Origin: CAYUCJ01 sp049282265
GTDB lineage: Bacteria > Desulfobacterota > DSM-4660 > Desulfatiglandales > Desulfatiglandaceae
Direction: 5' to 3'
Length of the DNA stretch: 64,000 bases
NCBI GenBank assembly: GCA_049282265.1
Contig: JBAPTR010000162.1
Span: 1 to 64,000 of the forward strand
Of this stretch, positions 42,881-51,129 are shown one piece after another. The notes beneath the pieces are model-generated. The model was not told where the DNA came from, made no database searches, and saw only the letters and a program-made list of their open reading frames with translations. Each line of letters starts with the position of its first letter. Position 1 is the first letter of the stretch. Both the position numbers and the translations under genes were made by a program.

Positions 42881-43825
42881 TTATTTCCAGTGGTCAAAGA
42901 TCCGGGACATGATGTCCCGCAACCCGTCCCCGGGCTTCTCCTGGGCAATCTTCAGGAGGATATCCACGAAGGCCTGGGCCGGCAGACTGAGGTTCTGGTT
43001 TTCCAGGTACGCGATACTCACATCCAGATAAATGCTCGGCCCTTCCAGGGGCAAGGTTGCCAGCCTCTTTTCCTGGAGTTCAATTGAAACGGCTTCCCGA
43101 ACAAGGAACGAAACGCCCTCCCCCCGGTGGACGAGTTCCTTTATGAATTCGGCGTTGCTCGTCTCCATCAGGATATCGGGGGTACACTGGTTCCCGGCGA
43201 AGAGCGCGTTGACCTTTTTTCGTGTCCCCGATCCCAACTCCTTCATGATAATGGGCTCCCGTGCCAGGTCATTGACCGAGATCGCATCCCTTGATGCGAG
43301 CGGATGGTCAGGTGCGAGAATCACCACGAGTTCCTCCTGGCTAAAGGGGATAAAGCGCACATCGGGATTCTCTTCGGCCCTGGCGATGACCGCCACCTCG
43401 TTTTTCAGATCCACCAGGCTGTGGATCATGTCCGCGGAACTGCCCTCATCCAGGTGTATCTTGATCTGGGGATAGGCCTCGTGGAAATTGGTCACCAGAA
43501 AGGGCATGAAGTAACGCGCATAGGTCTTGGTGGTTCCCAGCCGTAAGACACCCCGCTTCAGCTCCCGCATCTCCTCGATGACATTTTCAAGGTCCTTTTC
43601 GCATGCAAAGATCCTCTTGGCATAATCGAAGAGCGCCCTGCCCTCCTCGGTCAGGTAGATATTTCTTCCCTTCCTCTTAAAAAGCTTCAGGCTGCATTGC
43701 TCTTCAAATCGCTTGATCTGTGCCGTCACGGCCGGCTGGGTAATGTAAAGCCTTTCAGCGGCCGCCGTGCAGCTGAGATGTTTGGCGGTCATATAGAAGA
43801 CCCTGAGGTGATGGAGATTGATCAT
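42881..43825 (-). CDS. LysR-family transcriptional regulator
   Basis: A 314-aa LTTR. The N-terminal HTH is INLHHLRVFYMTAKHLSCTA followed by AERLYITQPAVTAQIKRFEE. The C-terminal effector domain is of normal length, with LRLGTTKTYARYFMPFLVTN and VVILAPDHPLASRDAISVND. ATG 43825 is the canonical start (MINLHHLRVFY). It is divergent from the phenylphosphate synthase operon across a 279-bp gap holding two dyads and a promoter, so it is the probable activator of the aromatic pathway. The inducer is unknown; phenol, phenylphosphate or 4-hydroxybenzoate are reasonable. Confidence 0.92.
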   Translation of the reverse strand: MINLHHLRVFYMTAKHLSCTAAAERLYITQPAVTAQIKRFEEQCSLKLFKRKGRNIYLTEEGRALFDYAKRIFACEKDLENVIEEMRELKRGVLRLGTTKTYARYFMPFLVTNFHEAYPQIKIHLDEGSSADMIHSLVDLKNEVAVIARAEENPDVRFIPFSQEELVVILAPDHPLASRDAISVNDLAREPIIMKELGSGTRKKVNALFAGNQCTPDILMETSNAEFIKELVHRGEGVSFLVREAVSIELQEKRLATLPLEGPSIYLDVSIAYLENQNLSLPAQAFVDILLKIAQEKPGDGLRDIMSRIFDHWK

Positions 43826-43880
43826 TGGTATTGATGGACCGTTCCTATCCCTAAACAAAATTTATAACGTCACTCTATTC

Positions 43881-43906
43881 ATAAACCAGGGTTATGGATA
43901 CCATAA
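43881..43906 (+). promoter_or_regulatory. Tandem LysR-type binding dyads
   Basis: ATAAACCAGGGTTAT (43881-43895) is an imperfect dyad. TTATGGATACCATAA (43892-43906) is a perfect 6-bp-armed dyad that contains the LTTR T-N11-A pattern. They end 11 bp before the -35 at 43918, centred near -55 to -65 relative to the expected start, the usual place for LysR activators. Confidence 0.65.
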
Positions 43907-43917
43907 TGAAAATGAAA

Positions 43918-43946
43918 TTGACAGGTCTTTTTATACCGCTCATAAT
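43918..43946 (+). promoter_or_regulatory. Sigma70-type promoter of the phenylphosphate synthase operon
   Basis: TTGACA (43918-43923) and CATAAT (43941-43946) are 17 bp apart. The predicted start is near 43953, leaving a leader of about 150 nt before the ATG at 44105. Confidence 0.7.
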
Positions 43947-44104
43947 TCATGACATCTGATCTGGCAACCATTTCAGCACCTGTATCCGCGCTTCCTCTCA
44001 CCTCTCCCGGGCCGAAACGTGCCAGGACGATTTCAAATGCGATTCCGTTAAGTTAGCCTCACGCATGGCCTTATCAACCACCAACACTACAAGGAGGATT
44101 GAAG

Positions 44105-45967
44105 ATGGCAGAGGAAAAAGCAGGAAGATTTCCGGATCCGCATGAGTACCAAATTCCACCGGAACTTGAAGGCTGGGAGGAGATGTACCCTTCCCATTAC
44201 CTTTTTTCGGATCACAGGAAGGACTGGGAAAAGGCCCAATTCTGGTACCTGGACAAAATCCATGCACCCGAACCCGTACCCCCGCTGGACATGATTTTTC
44301 AGGAGGCCTGGCAGATCTCACTTTCCCAGTACACGACCAGGGTTTTCTGTATCCCCCCGGCCCAGGGCATAGCCCAGCGGATGGTGGGCTGCTACATGTA
44401 CATCTGTGCCATCGCCCCGCCACCTGACGAGATTATAGGAGAGAAGGCCCAGCTCTTTGAAAAGCGGGTGTTCTATGTATTCGAGCACTACGATGAGTTG
44501 TGGGACAAGTGGCTGACAAAATTCAAGGCCCTCGGGGAGGAAATGAAAGCGGTGAGGGTCCCTGCCGAACTGCCGAAATACGTACCCGAAGATGAGGTCC
44601 TGCCCGCGCCCAAAGGCTTTTACGATTCCTACAACGTGATGGAGGCCTTCGATATTGTCGCGAACCAGATGATCAAGGGGTGGCAGTATCATTTTGAGAT
44701 GCTGAATCTCACCTATCTTGCCTACCTCATGTTCGGGGACGTGACGAGAAAGCTCTTTCCCGGGATCAGTGAGAGCGCCATCGGCAAAATGGTCGCAGGG
44801 GCCTACGTCTCCATGTTCCGGCCGGAAGAAGAACTCTGCCGCCTTTCGAGGCTGGCCGTCTCTTCAAGGGGTGTGGCGGATATCCTGAAGAGCGATATCT
44901 CCGCGGAACAAAAAATGGCCGAACTCCAAAAAATCCCCGACGGGAAACACTGGCTTGAAGAATATGACAAGGCAAAGGACCCCTGGTTTTATGTCTCCTG
45001 CGGCAGCGGCTGGTACCATCACGAAGGGAGCTGGCTCACCCAGCCCGACATTCCCTTCAGCTACATCAAGAGCTACGTGGAACGTCTGGAAAACGGGGAA
45101 ACCATTGAACGGTCCCTGGATGCCATTGACAAAGAGCGCGACGAAACCGTCAATAAATACAGAGAGCTGATCCGATCGGACGAAGACCGGAAATCCTTTG
45201 ACGACGCCTACAATACCATCCGAACCATCTATCGGTATGCCGAGGACCATCTCTTCTGGGTGGAGCACTGGTTTCACACCATCTGGTACGCCAAGATAAG
45301 AAAATTCGGAAACCTCCTGGTCAAGAACGATATGATTGATCATGTGGATGATATTTTCATGTTCACCCGCTATGAAATCCCCGAAATGCTCACGGAACTC
45401 TCCACCGGCTGGGCCCTTGGCGTTGATATCCCCTTAAGGGGGAGCTTCTACAAGGCCAAGGCCGAAAAAAGGAGAAAGATACTCGAGGCTGCAGGAAAAT
45501 GGAACCCCACCCCGGCCCTCGGTGTCCCTCCGGAAGAGGTGGCGGAACCTTTTACCATTATGCTCTGGGGGGTGACAACCGACCGGGTCAAGGAGTGGCT
45601 CGAGGGCATGGGTGAAGTCAAGGCGCTGGGGGATATCTCCGAGATAAAGGGTTTCGCCTCTTCGGCCGGCACCGCGGAAGGTCCTGCAAGGGTGTTGAAG
45701 CTCCTCAAGGAGATCGTTGATCTCCAGCCGGGAGAGATCATTGTGTGTCCTTCCACCAACCCCTCCTGGGCCCCTGTCTTTACCAAAATCAAGGGGGCGG
45801 TAACCGATATCGGCGGGCTGACCAGCCACGCGGCCATTGTGTGCCGGGAATACGGCGTGCCGTCCGTGACCGGGACCGGTGTGGCGACAGCCTTGATCAA
45901 GACCGGGGATATCATCCGCGTGGATGGGGACACGGGCAAGGTGACCATCGTCAAAAGAGCGGGATAG
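44105..45967 (+). CDS. ppsA: Phenylphosphate synthase, phosphohistidine (alpha) subunit
   Basis: A 620-aa protein related to the middle and mobile-domain parts of PEP synthase but without the ATP-grasp and PEP-binding barrel. The phosphohistidine motif is DIGGLTSHAAIVCREYG, with His about residue 575. The preceding region has IIVCPSTNPSWAPVFTKIKG, the PEP-utiliser mobile domain. In Thauera aromatica the corresponding protein carries a phospho-His that transfers the ATP beta-phosphate to phenol. The start at 44105 is set by AGGAGG 8 nt upstream. The neighbouring ATP-grasp half and UbiD-type carboxylase support this. A related substrate such as catechol or cresol is possible. Confidence 0.85.
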   Translation: MAEEKAGRFPDPHEYQIPPELEGWEEMYPSHYLFSDHRKDWEKAQFWYLDKIHAPEPVPPLDMIFQEAWQISLSQYTTRVFCIPPAQGIAQRMVGCYMYICAIAPPPDEIIGEKAQLFEKRVFYVFEHYDELWDKWLTKFKALGEEMKAVRVPAELPKYVPEDEVLPAPKGFYDSYNVMEAFDIVANQMIKGWQYHFEMLNLTYLAYLMFGDVTRKLFPGISESAIGKMVAGAYVSMFRPEEELCRLSRLAVSSRGVADILKSDISAEQKMAELQKIPDGKHWLEEYDKAKDPWFYVSCGSGWYHHEGSWLTQPDIPFSYIKSYVERLENGETIERSLDAIDKERDETVNKYRELIRSDEDRKSFDDAYNTIRTIYRYAEDHLFWVEHWFHTIWYAKIRKFGNLLVKNDMIDHVDDIFMFTRYEIPEMLTELSTGWALGVDIPLRGSFYKAKAEKRRKILEAAGKWNPTPALGVPPEEVAEPFTIMLWGVTTDRVKEWLEGMGEVKALGDISEIKGFASSAGTAEGPARVLKLLKEIVDLQPGEIIVCPSTNPSWAPVFTKIKGAVTDIGGLTSHAAIVCREYGVPSVTGTGVATALIKTGDIIRVDGDTGKVTIVKRAG

Positions 45968-46101
45968 GTAAACGCCTCCTCTCCGGCGGCCTGCGGGGGT
46001 GGGTGAGGGATTTTTCATTCCCCACCCACCCCTTGCCGGAACAACCCGACCCCTCCCGGGGAAGGGACCGTCAGGGTGGAAAGGCATTCAAGGAGCAAGG
46101 C

Positions 46102-47172
46102 ATGGATTACGTGCTGAATTTCAAAAACGTGGACAGGACCTCTCTGCCAGTGGTAGGGGGCAAAAATGCCAGCCTGGGAGAAATGATCAAGACCGGTATT
46201 CGCGTGCCGCCGGGATTCGCCGTCACTACGCAGAGCTACCAGAGTTTCATCACCGCGACGGGCATTCAAGAGGAGATCTTTCACCTCCTCTCCGATCTTG
46301 ATGTGGATGATATGGAAGCGCTCAACGCCGCCAGTGCCGGCATTCAAAAGCTGTTCCTGAAAACCCCCATGATAGGAGAAATCGCAGCGGCCATCGCCTC
46401 CGAATATAGACGTCTCTGTGAAACCTCCAGTCTGAAAAATATCCCCGTTGCGGTTCGATCAAGCGCCACGGCTGAAGACCTTCCAACGGCAAGTTTCGCC
46501 GGCCAGCAGGATACCTATCTCTGGATTCAGGGAGAAGACGCGGTGGTTCAAAACGTCCAGAAATGCTGGGCAAGCCTTTTTACGCCGAGGGCCATCAGCT
46601 ACAGGGTCAAAAATGGCTTTGCCCACGAAAAGGTCCTGATCAGCATTGGCGTACAGAAGATGGTCAACTCCAAGGCCGCAGGAGTCTTGTTTACCCTCAA
46701 CCCCACAAACGGGGACCCGTCCAAGGTGGTCATCGAAGGAAGCTGGGGTCTTGGGGAAACAGTGGTGTCCGGTTCCGTGAACCCGGACAAGTTTGTGGTG
46801 GACAAGGTGGTCATGGAGACGAATGAAAAAACCATCTCCAAAAAGCATATTGAATGCATTTTTGATCCCCGGAAGGGAACAGTGATTGATGCGGATGTGG
46901 CTGAAGACAGACAAAGGGTTTGCTGCCTCCAGGATAGAGAGGTACTGGAACTGGTTCAGATTGCCAAGCGCATTGAAGACCATTATCGCCGCCCCATGGA
47001 TGTCGAGTGGGCCATCGACCAGGACGTGAATTTTCCGGAAAACGTCTTTATTGTCCAGGCGCGTCCGGAGACGGTCTGGAGCCAGCGCAAAAAGGAACCC
47101 CTTATCGGGAAGAAGAGCGGGTTCCAGCTGCTCATGGAACAGGCCATGAAACGGATCAAGATTCCAGGATAG
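46102..47172 (+). CDS. ppsB: Phenylphosphate synthase, ATP-binding (beta) subunit
   Basis: A 356-aa protein equal to the N-terminal ATP-grasp part (PPDK_N) of PEP synthase. The start is VGGKNASLGEMIKTGIRVPP, then VRSSATAEDLPTASFAGQQD, VLFTLNPTNGDPSKVVIEGS, WGLGETVVSG and MDVEWAIDQD. It stops before the phosphohistidine domain, which is supplied by the preceding gene, so together they rebuild the phosphotransfer part of PEP synthase. The ATG at 46102 follows AAGGAGC. The third, CBS-domain subunit of Thauera phenylphosphate synthase is not seen in the window. Confidence 0.87.
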   Translation: MDYVLNFKNVDRTSLPVVGGKNASLGEMIKTGIRVPPGFAVTTQSYQSFITATGIQEEIFHLLSDLDVDDMEALNAASAGIQKLFLKTPMIGEIAAAIASEYRRLCETSSLKNIPVAVRSSATAEDLPTASFAGQQDTYLWIQGEDAVVQNVQKCWASLFTPRAISYRVKNGFAHEKVLISIGVQKMVNSKAAGVLFTLNPTNGDPSKVVIEGSWGLGETVVSGSVNPDKFVVDKVVMETNEKTISKKHIECIFDPRKGTVIDADVAEDRQRVCCLQDREVLELVQIAKRIEDHYRRPMDVEWAIDQDVNFPENVFIVQARPETVWSQRKKEPLIGKKSGFQLLMEQAMKRIKIPG

Positions 47173-47310
47173 GCCTGGGATTTCCCAAAGGGCCGTCGCC
47201 TCGGGCTCATGGAGTCCCGGGCAGCAGGATGAAGGTCCCCATTTCCCCGCCATTTCCATGAAATCAGGGGAGAGACTACATCAAAACCAGAATGAGGAGG
47301 CTGTATTCTT

Positions 47311-48714
47311 ATGAAAAGCATGAGAGATTTCATCGCCCAGGCAGAGGCGGAAGGAATGTTGAAGCGGATCAAGGCGGAAGTGGACTGGAACCTGGAACTG
47401 TCCCACATTGCCAAGCTGAACGAAGAAAAGAAGGGACCCGCGCTCCTGTTTGAAAATGTGAAGCATTACAAGTCGCCCGTGATTACCAGCGTCTGTACCA
47501 CCACGGAGAGGCTGGCCCTGATCATGGGGGAGCCCAGGGATTCGACACTTGTGGACCTGATGAGGGTATGGGTGGAAAAGCACGACAACGCGATTCCCCC
47601 CAGATATGTTGATGAGGCCCCCTGCAAGGAAAATATCATGACGGGAGATGATATTGATCTCTTCAAATTCCCGGCACCCAAATTCTATCCCCTGGACGGG
47701 GGTCGGTTTTTTGGCACGGCCCACTTTGTTGTGACCAAGGACCCGGAGTCGGGATGGGTCAATGTAGGAACCTACCGGCTGCAGTTGCTGGACAAAAACC
47801 ACCTGGGCACCCAGTTCATCAGGGGCAAGCATTCCGACATCATGCTCAAAAAATACCAGGCCATGGGCAAGCCCATGCCGGTGTGTGTGGTGGTGGGATG
47901 CGATCCCCTGCTCTTCCTCATGGGGGCGGCACGCCTCTCGGCATTCGAGTCCGAATATGATTTCGCCGGCTCCATCCGTGGCGAACCCATAGAGGTGGTC
48001 AAAGCCGAGACCAATGACCTTCCTGTGCCGGCCACCGCCGAGATCGTCGTGGAAGGAGAAGTGGATGCGGACAAGTTCATGGAAGAGGGTCCTTTTGGTG
48101 AATACACAGGATATTATTCCGGCGTCGGCACGGACCCGAGAAATTTTATCGATGTCAAGTGCGTGACCTACAGGAACAACCCCATATTCTGGGGCACTAC
48201 CGTGGGCAGAGCGGTTACGGATACCCACATGACCATGGCCCTTACTTATGGCGCTACCCTGTGGCAGCAGCTTGTGACCATGAAGATTCCGGGGATCAAG
48301 GCCGTCTACTGTCCACCCGAAGGATCCGGAAGGTTTCTGGCCATCATCTCCGTGAAGCAGATGTATCCCGGGCATGCCGACCAGGTCCTCACTGCGGCCA
48401 TTTCAACGGAAATGGGTGCCTATGGGCTCAAGACCGTCATCGTGGTGGATGAAGACATCGACCCCTGGGACATCCCGCGGGTCATGTACGCCCTCAGTTT
48501 CCGGTTTCAGCCCAACCGGTCACAGGTCATCAAGCGGGGGAGATCCACGCCGCTGGATCCATCCCTGCCCCTTGATTCCAGGCACATAACAGGGAGACTC
48601 CTCCTGGATGCCACGATTCCCTATGACTGGAAGGAAAAGCCCATCCCCATCGTGCTGGATCCGGACCTTGTCAAGAAGATCCAGGGGCGGTGGTCGGAAC
48701 TGGGGCTTGATTAG
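47311..48714 (+). CDS. UbiD-family (de)carboxylase, phenylphosphate carboxylase-type
   Basis: A 467-aa prenylated-FMN-dependent (de)carboxylase. The catalytic region is EEGPFGEYTGYYSG, holding the paired Glu of UbiD enzymes, and GSIRGEPIEVVKAETNDLPV is also typical. It would carboxylate phenylphosphate to 4-hydroxybenzoate, using phosphate release to drive the reaction. Thauera uses two UbiD-like subunits plus two small ones; only one UbiD-like gene is present here. UbiX and an LpdD-like gene further on supply and support the prenyl-FMN cofactor. Confidence 0.88.
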   Translation: MKSMRDFIAQAEAEGMLKRIKAEVDWNLELSHIAKLNEEKKGPALLFENVKHYKSPVITSVCTTTERLALIMGEPRDSTLVDLMRVWVEKHDNAIPPRYVDEAPCKENIMTGDDIDLFKFPAPKFYPLDGGRFFGTAHFVVTKDPESGWVNVGTYRLQLLDKNHLGTQFIRGKHSDIMLKKYQAMGKPMPVCVVVGCDPLLFLMGAARLSAFESEYDFAGSIRGEPIEVVKAETNDLPVPATAEIVVEGEVDADKFMEEGPFGEYTGYYSGVGTDPRNFIDVKCVTYRNNPIFWGTTVGRAVTDTHMTMALTYGATLWQQLVTMKIPGIKAVYCPPEGSGRFLAIISVKQMYPGHADQVLTAAISTEMGAYGLKTVIVVDEDIDPWDIPRVMYALSFRFQPNRSQVIKRGRSTPLDPSLPLDSRHITGRLLLDATIPYDWKEKPIPIVLDPDLVKKIQGRWSELGLD

Positions 48715-48763
48715 GATCGAATAGTATCAGCGAATAACCAAATTCATTCACAACGTGGACGTT

Positions 48764-48816
48764 GCTCCTACAGCTCATTTCATGATCAATCTCCGTAGGA
48801 GCGACCTCATGGTCGC
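48764..48816. repeat. REP-like double hairpin
   Basis: GCTCCTAC (48764-48771) pairs with GTAGGAGC (48795-48802), and GCGACC-TCAT-GGTCGC (48801-48816) makes a second stem. The GTAGGAGCGAC form is that of repetitive extragenic palindromes. It sits between the carboxylase and the receiver-domain gene and might modulate mRNA stability there. Only one copy was seen in the window. Confidence 0.6.
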
Positions 48817-48860
48817 GAACATGGGTTTAGACACGTTCAACACTTGCAGGAGAATAAATC

Positions 48861-49388
48861 ATGCCACAAGACAACATGCTGGAGGGCAAGAAAGTCCTCA
48901 TTGTGGACGACGAACCGGATGTGCTGGCCACGCTGGAAGAGCTGCTGTCCATGTGTGGAATCACAAGAGCCTCGAATTTCGAGGAGGCCAAAGCTCTCCT
49001 GGAGACCCGGGAATTCCACGTGGCGGTTCTGGATATCATGGGAGTCGACGGATACGGGCTCCTGGAAATAGCACGGCAAAGAGGCATCCCTGCCGTGATG
49101 CTCACGGCCCATGCCTTTACACCGGACAACCTCGTCAAATCCATCAAGGAGGGAGCCGCCAGCTATATTCCCAAGGAGGAAATCGCAGGGATCGCGGATT
49201 TCCTGGTGGATGTGCTCAATGCGAAGGCCGCGAAAAAAGACCCCTGGGAGGCCTGGCAACGGAAGCTGCCCGCCTCCTACTTTGCGAGGAGATGGGGCGC
49301 CGCGTGGGACGGTGTTGATAAGGAATTCTGGGAAAAATTTAGAGCGGGTATAAAGGACAGAGGATCTAAGTCCAAAGAATCCGAATAA
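48861..49388 (+). CDS. Stand-alone response-regulator receiver protein
   Basis: A 175-aa protein. Residues about 8-125 are a CheY-like receiver domain: VLIVDDEPDVLATLEELL with the acidic pair, phospho-acceptor in VAVLDIMGVDGYGLLE, VMLTAHAF with the conserved Thr, and the SYIPKEEI lysine. The C-terminal 50 residues (WQRKLPASYFARRWGAAWDG and onwards) show no DNA-binding motif and are not recognised. No histidine kinase is in the window. Its placement inside an aromatic catabolic operon is unusual and its role is unknown. Confidence 0.82.
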   Translation: MPQDNMLEGKKVLIVDDEPDVLATLEELLSMCGITRASNFEEAKALLETREFHVAVLDIMGVDGYGLLEIARQRGIPAVMLTAHAFTPDNLVKSIKEGAASYIPKEEIAGIADFLVDVLNAKAAKKDPWEAWQRKLPASYFARRWGAAWDGVDKEFWEKFRAGIKDRGSKSKESE

Positions 49389-49415
49389 TAAAAGCAAATT
49401 GTAGGGAGGGATGAT

Positions 49416-51077
49416 GTGAAACCTATTCGTTATGATCAAGCACAGGTAGAACAATATTTGCAGCGCGGATATTGGGATAAAACGATTCTGCCTGATTACT
49501 GGGACAGGAATGCCAGGCTATGGCCCGACAGAGAGGGACTTGTGGACTCCACAGGCAGGAGGCTTACCTGGAAAGAAGCAGCGCTGAAAATAGACAGAAT
49601 TGCCTTTGCTATAATCAAAGACATGAAACTGAAAAGGGATGAAAGGCTGATGGTTCAGCTGCCCAACTGCGTGGAACAGGTTCTGGTACGCCTTGCCTGC
49701 GAAAAGGCAGGCGTCTTGTCTATTCCCGAAATGACGACCTTCCGTTTGACGGAGTTGAAAGACATTGCCGGTCGGACTGATGCCGCGGGTATTGTAATAC
49801 CGAAAGTGTACCGAAAATTCAACCATTATGATATGGCGAAAGAACTCCAGGCCCATGTGCCAAGCCTCAAACATATTATAATTGCGGACGAGGACGTTCC
49901 CGAGGGCTGCATCTCTCTTCAAGAAATCATGAAACGCGCTTATGAGAAGCAATACGATCTCATTGAGCTCAAAGCAAGAAATCTTGATGCGATAGAAGAG
50001 ATCGGGTTTCTGATTACGACTACGGGGACCACTGGTCTTCCCAAGCTCATTGAACACCGGATTGCGGCCCGTGAGATATGGACAGCAAAATCACACGTGA
50101 GAAACTGGCAACTCGGTCCTGACGATTGTGTCCTCGCCATAGCGCCCCTGGCCGGGGCCGCAGGCGGCACACCTGCCTATGTTACCGCCCCGGTAGGCGG
50201 AGCCAAGATTGCGTTGGAGTATCAATATCGTGGTGAGGAAACTCTTGAATTCATGATGAAAGAAAAAGTCACGGTCATTGCCGTGGTCCCTACCCAATTG
50301 GCAAGGTTACTCGAGTTGCCACTGGTAAAATATGATTTATCATCCCTGCGCATCATAAAAACCGCCGGGGGATATTTGCCGCCGCCTTTGGCCAAAGAAG
50401 CCGAAGAACGTTTTGGCTGTCCCATACTCGGCACCTATGGTACGCAGGATACGGGTTCAATATCAGGCGTGCCCATAAATGCCTCCAAGGAACAGCGGTA
50501 CACAACAGTAGGCAGATTGCACCCTGGAATTGAGATAAAAATTCTGGATGATTCCGGACACCCGGTGAAAAAGGGCGAGGTCGGGACCCTTTGGTTCATA
50601 GGTCCCGGAAACTCTATCGGCTACTACAGAGACCTTGAAAAAACAATGACCGAGGCATTTGATAAGGATGGCTTTGCCACTCCGGGTGACCTTGTCACAC
50701 TATTGGACGATGGTTATCTCAAAATAATGGGGAGGAAAAAAAATATTATCATCCGGGGCGGACAGAATATCTACCCGAGAGAGATAGAGGACTACCTCGT
50801 CACCCATCCCGACGTCACAAACGCCGCCGTAGTTCCCATGCCTGATCCGGAAATGGGTGAACGTGCTTGTGCCTTCATTACATTTAAAGAAGGGAAACAA
50901 TTTACGTTTGAGGAGATGATTGAATTTCTGAAGGGCAAGAAAATCGCCCCGTTTAAATTGCCCGAGAGGTTGGAAGTCTTGGATGCCCTTCCTCTCGTGG
51001 GTGAAAGCGGAAAGATAGATAACAAGGCCATGGTTCAAATGATCACTCAAAAGCTCAAGTTGGAAGGGAGCCTATAA
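49416..51077 (+). CDS. Aryl acid AMP/CoA ligase (DhbE-like ANL enzyme)
   Basis: A 553-aa adenylate-forming enzyme closest in style to 2,3-dihydroxybenzoate-AMP ligases. The phosphate loop is FLITTTGTTGLPKLIEH, the A5-type region is ILGTYGTQDTGSIS, the hinge is IMGRKKNIIIRGGQNIYPRE, and the catalytic Lys is in GESGKIDNKAMV. In this operon it likely activates the carboxylated product, such as 4-hydroxybenzoate, to the CoA thioester. The siderophore-type alternative has no support nearby. GTG 49416 is the start, with GGGAGGG upstream. Confidence 0.85.
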   Translation: MKPIRYDQAQVEQYLQRGYWDKTILPDYWDRNARLWPDREGLVDSTGRRLTWKEAALKIDRIAFAIIKDMKLKRDERLMVQLPNCVEQVLVRLACEKAGVLSIPEMTTFRLTELKDIAGRTDAAGIVIPKVYRKFNHYDMAKELQAHVPSLKHIIIADEDVPEGCISLQEIMKRAYEKQYDLIELKARNLDAIEEIGFLITTTGTTGLPKLIEHRIAAREIWTAKSHVRNWQLGPDDCVLAIAPLAGAAGGTPAYVTAPVGGAKIALEYQYRGEETLEFMMKEKVTVIAVVPTQLARLLELPLVKYDLSSLRIIKTAGGYLPPPLAKEAEERFGCPILGTYGTQDTGSISGVPINASKEQRYTTVGRLHPGIEIKILDDSGHPVKKGEVGTLWFIGPGNSIGYYRDLEKTMTEAFDKDGFATPGDLVTLLDDGYLKIMGRKKNIIIRGGQNIYPREIEDYLVTHPDVTNAAVVPMPDPEMGERACAFITFKEGKQFTFEEMIEFLKGKKIAPFKLPERLEVLDALPLVGESGKIDNKAMVQMITQKLKLEGSL

Positions 51078-51129
51078 TTTCATCAGTCTGATGGACCAGG
51101 TGATTGTAGCGGAAATCACAGCATAAAAT

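Noticed and set aside
48755..49318. 187-aa frame overlapping the receiver-domain gene
   Set aside because: It is in another frame of the receiver gene, which has full CheY-type motifs.
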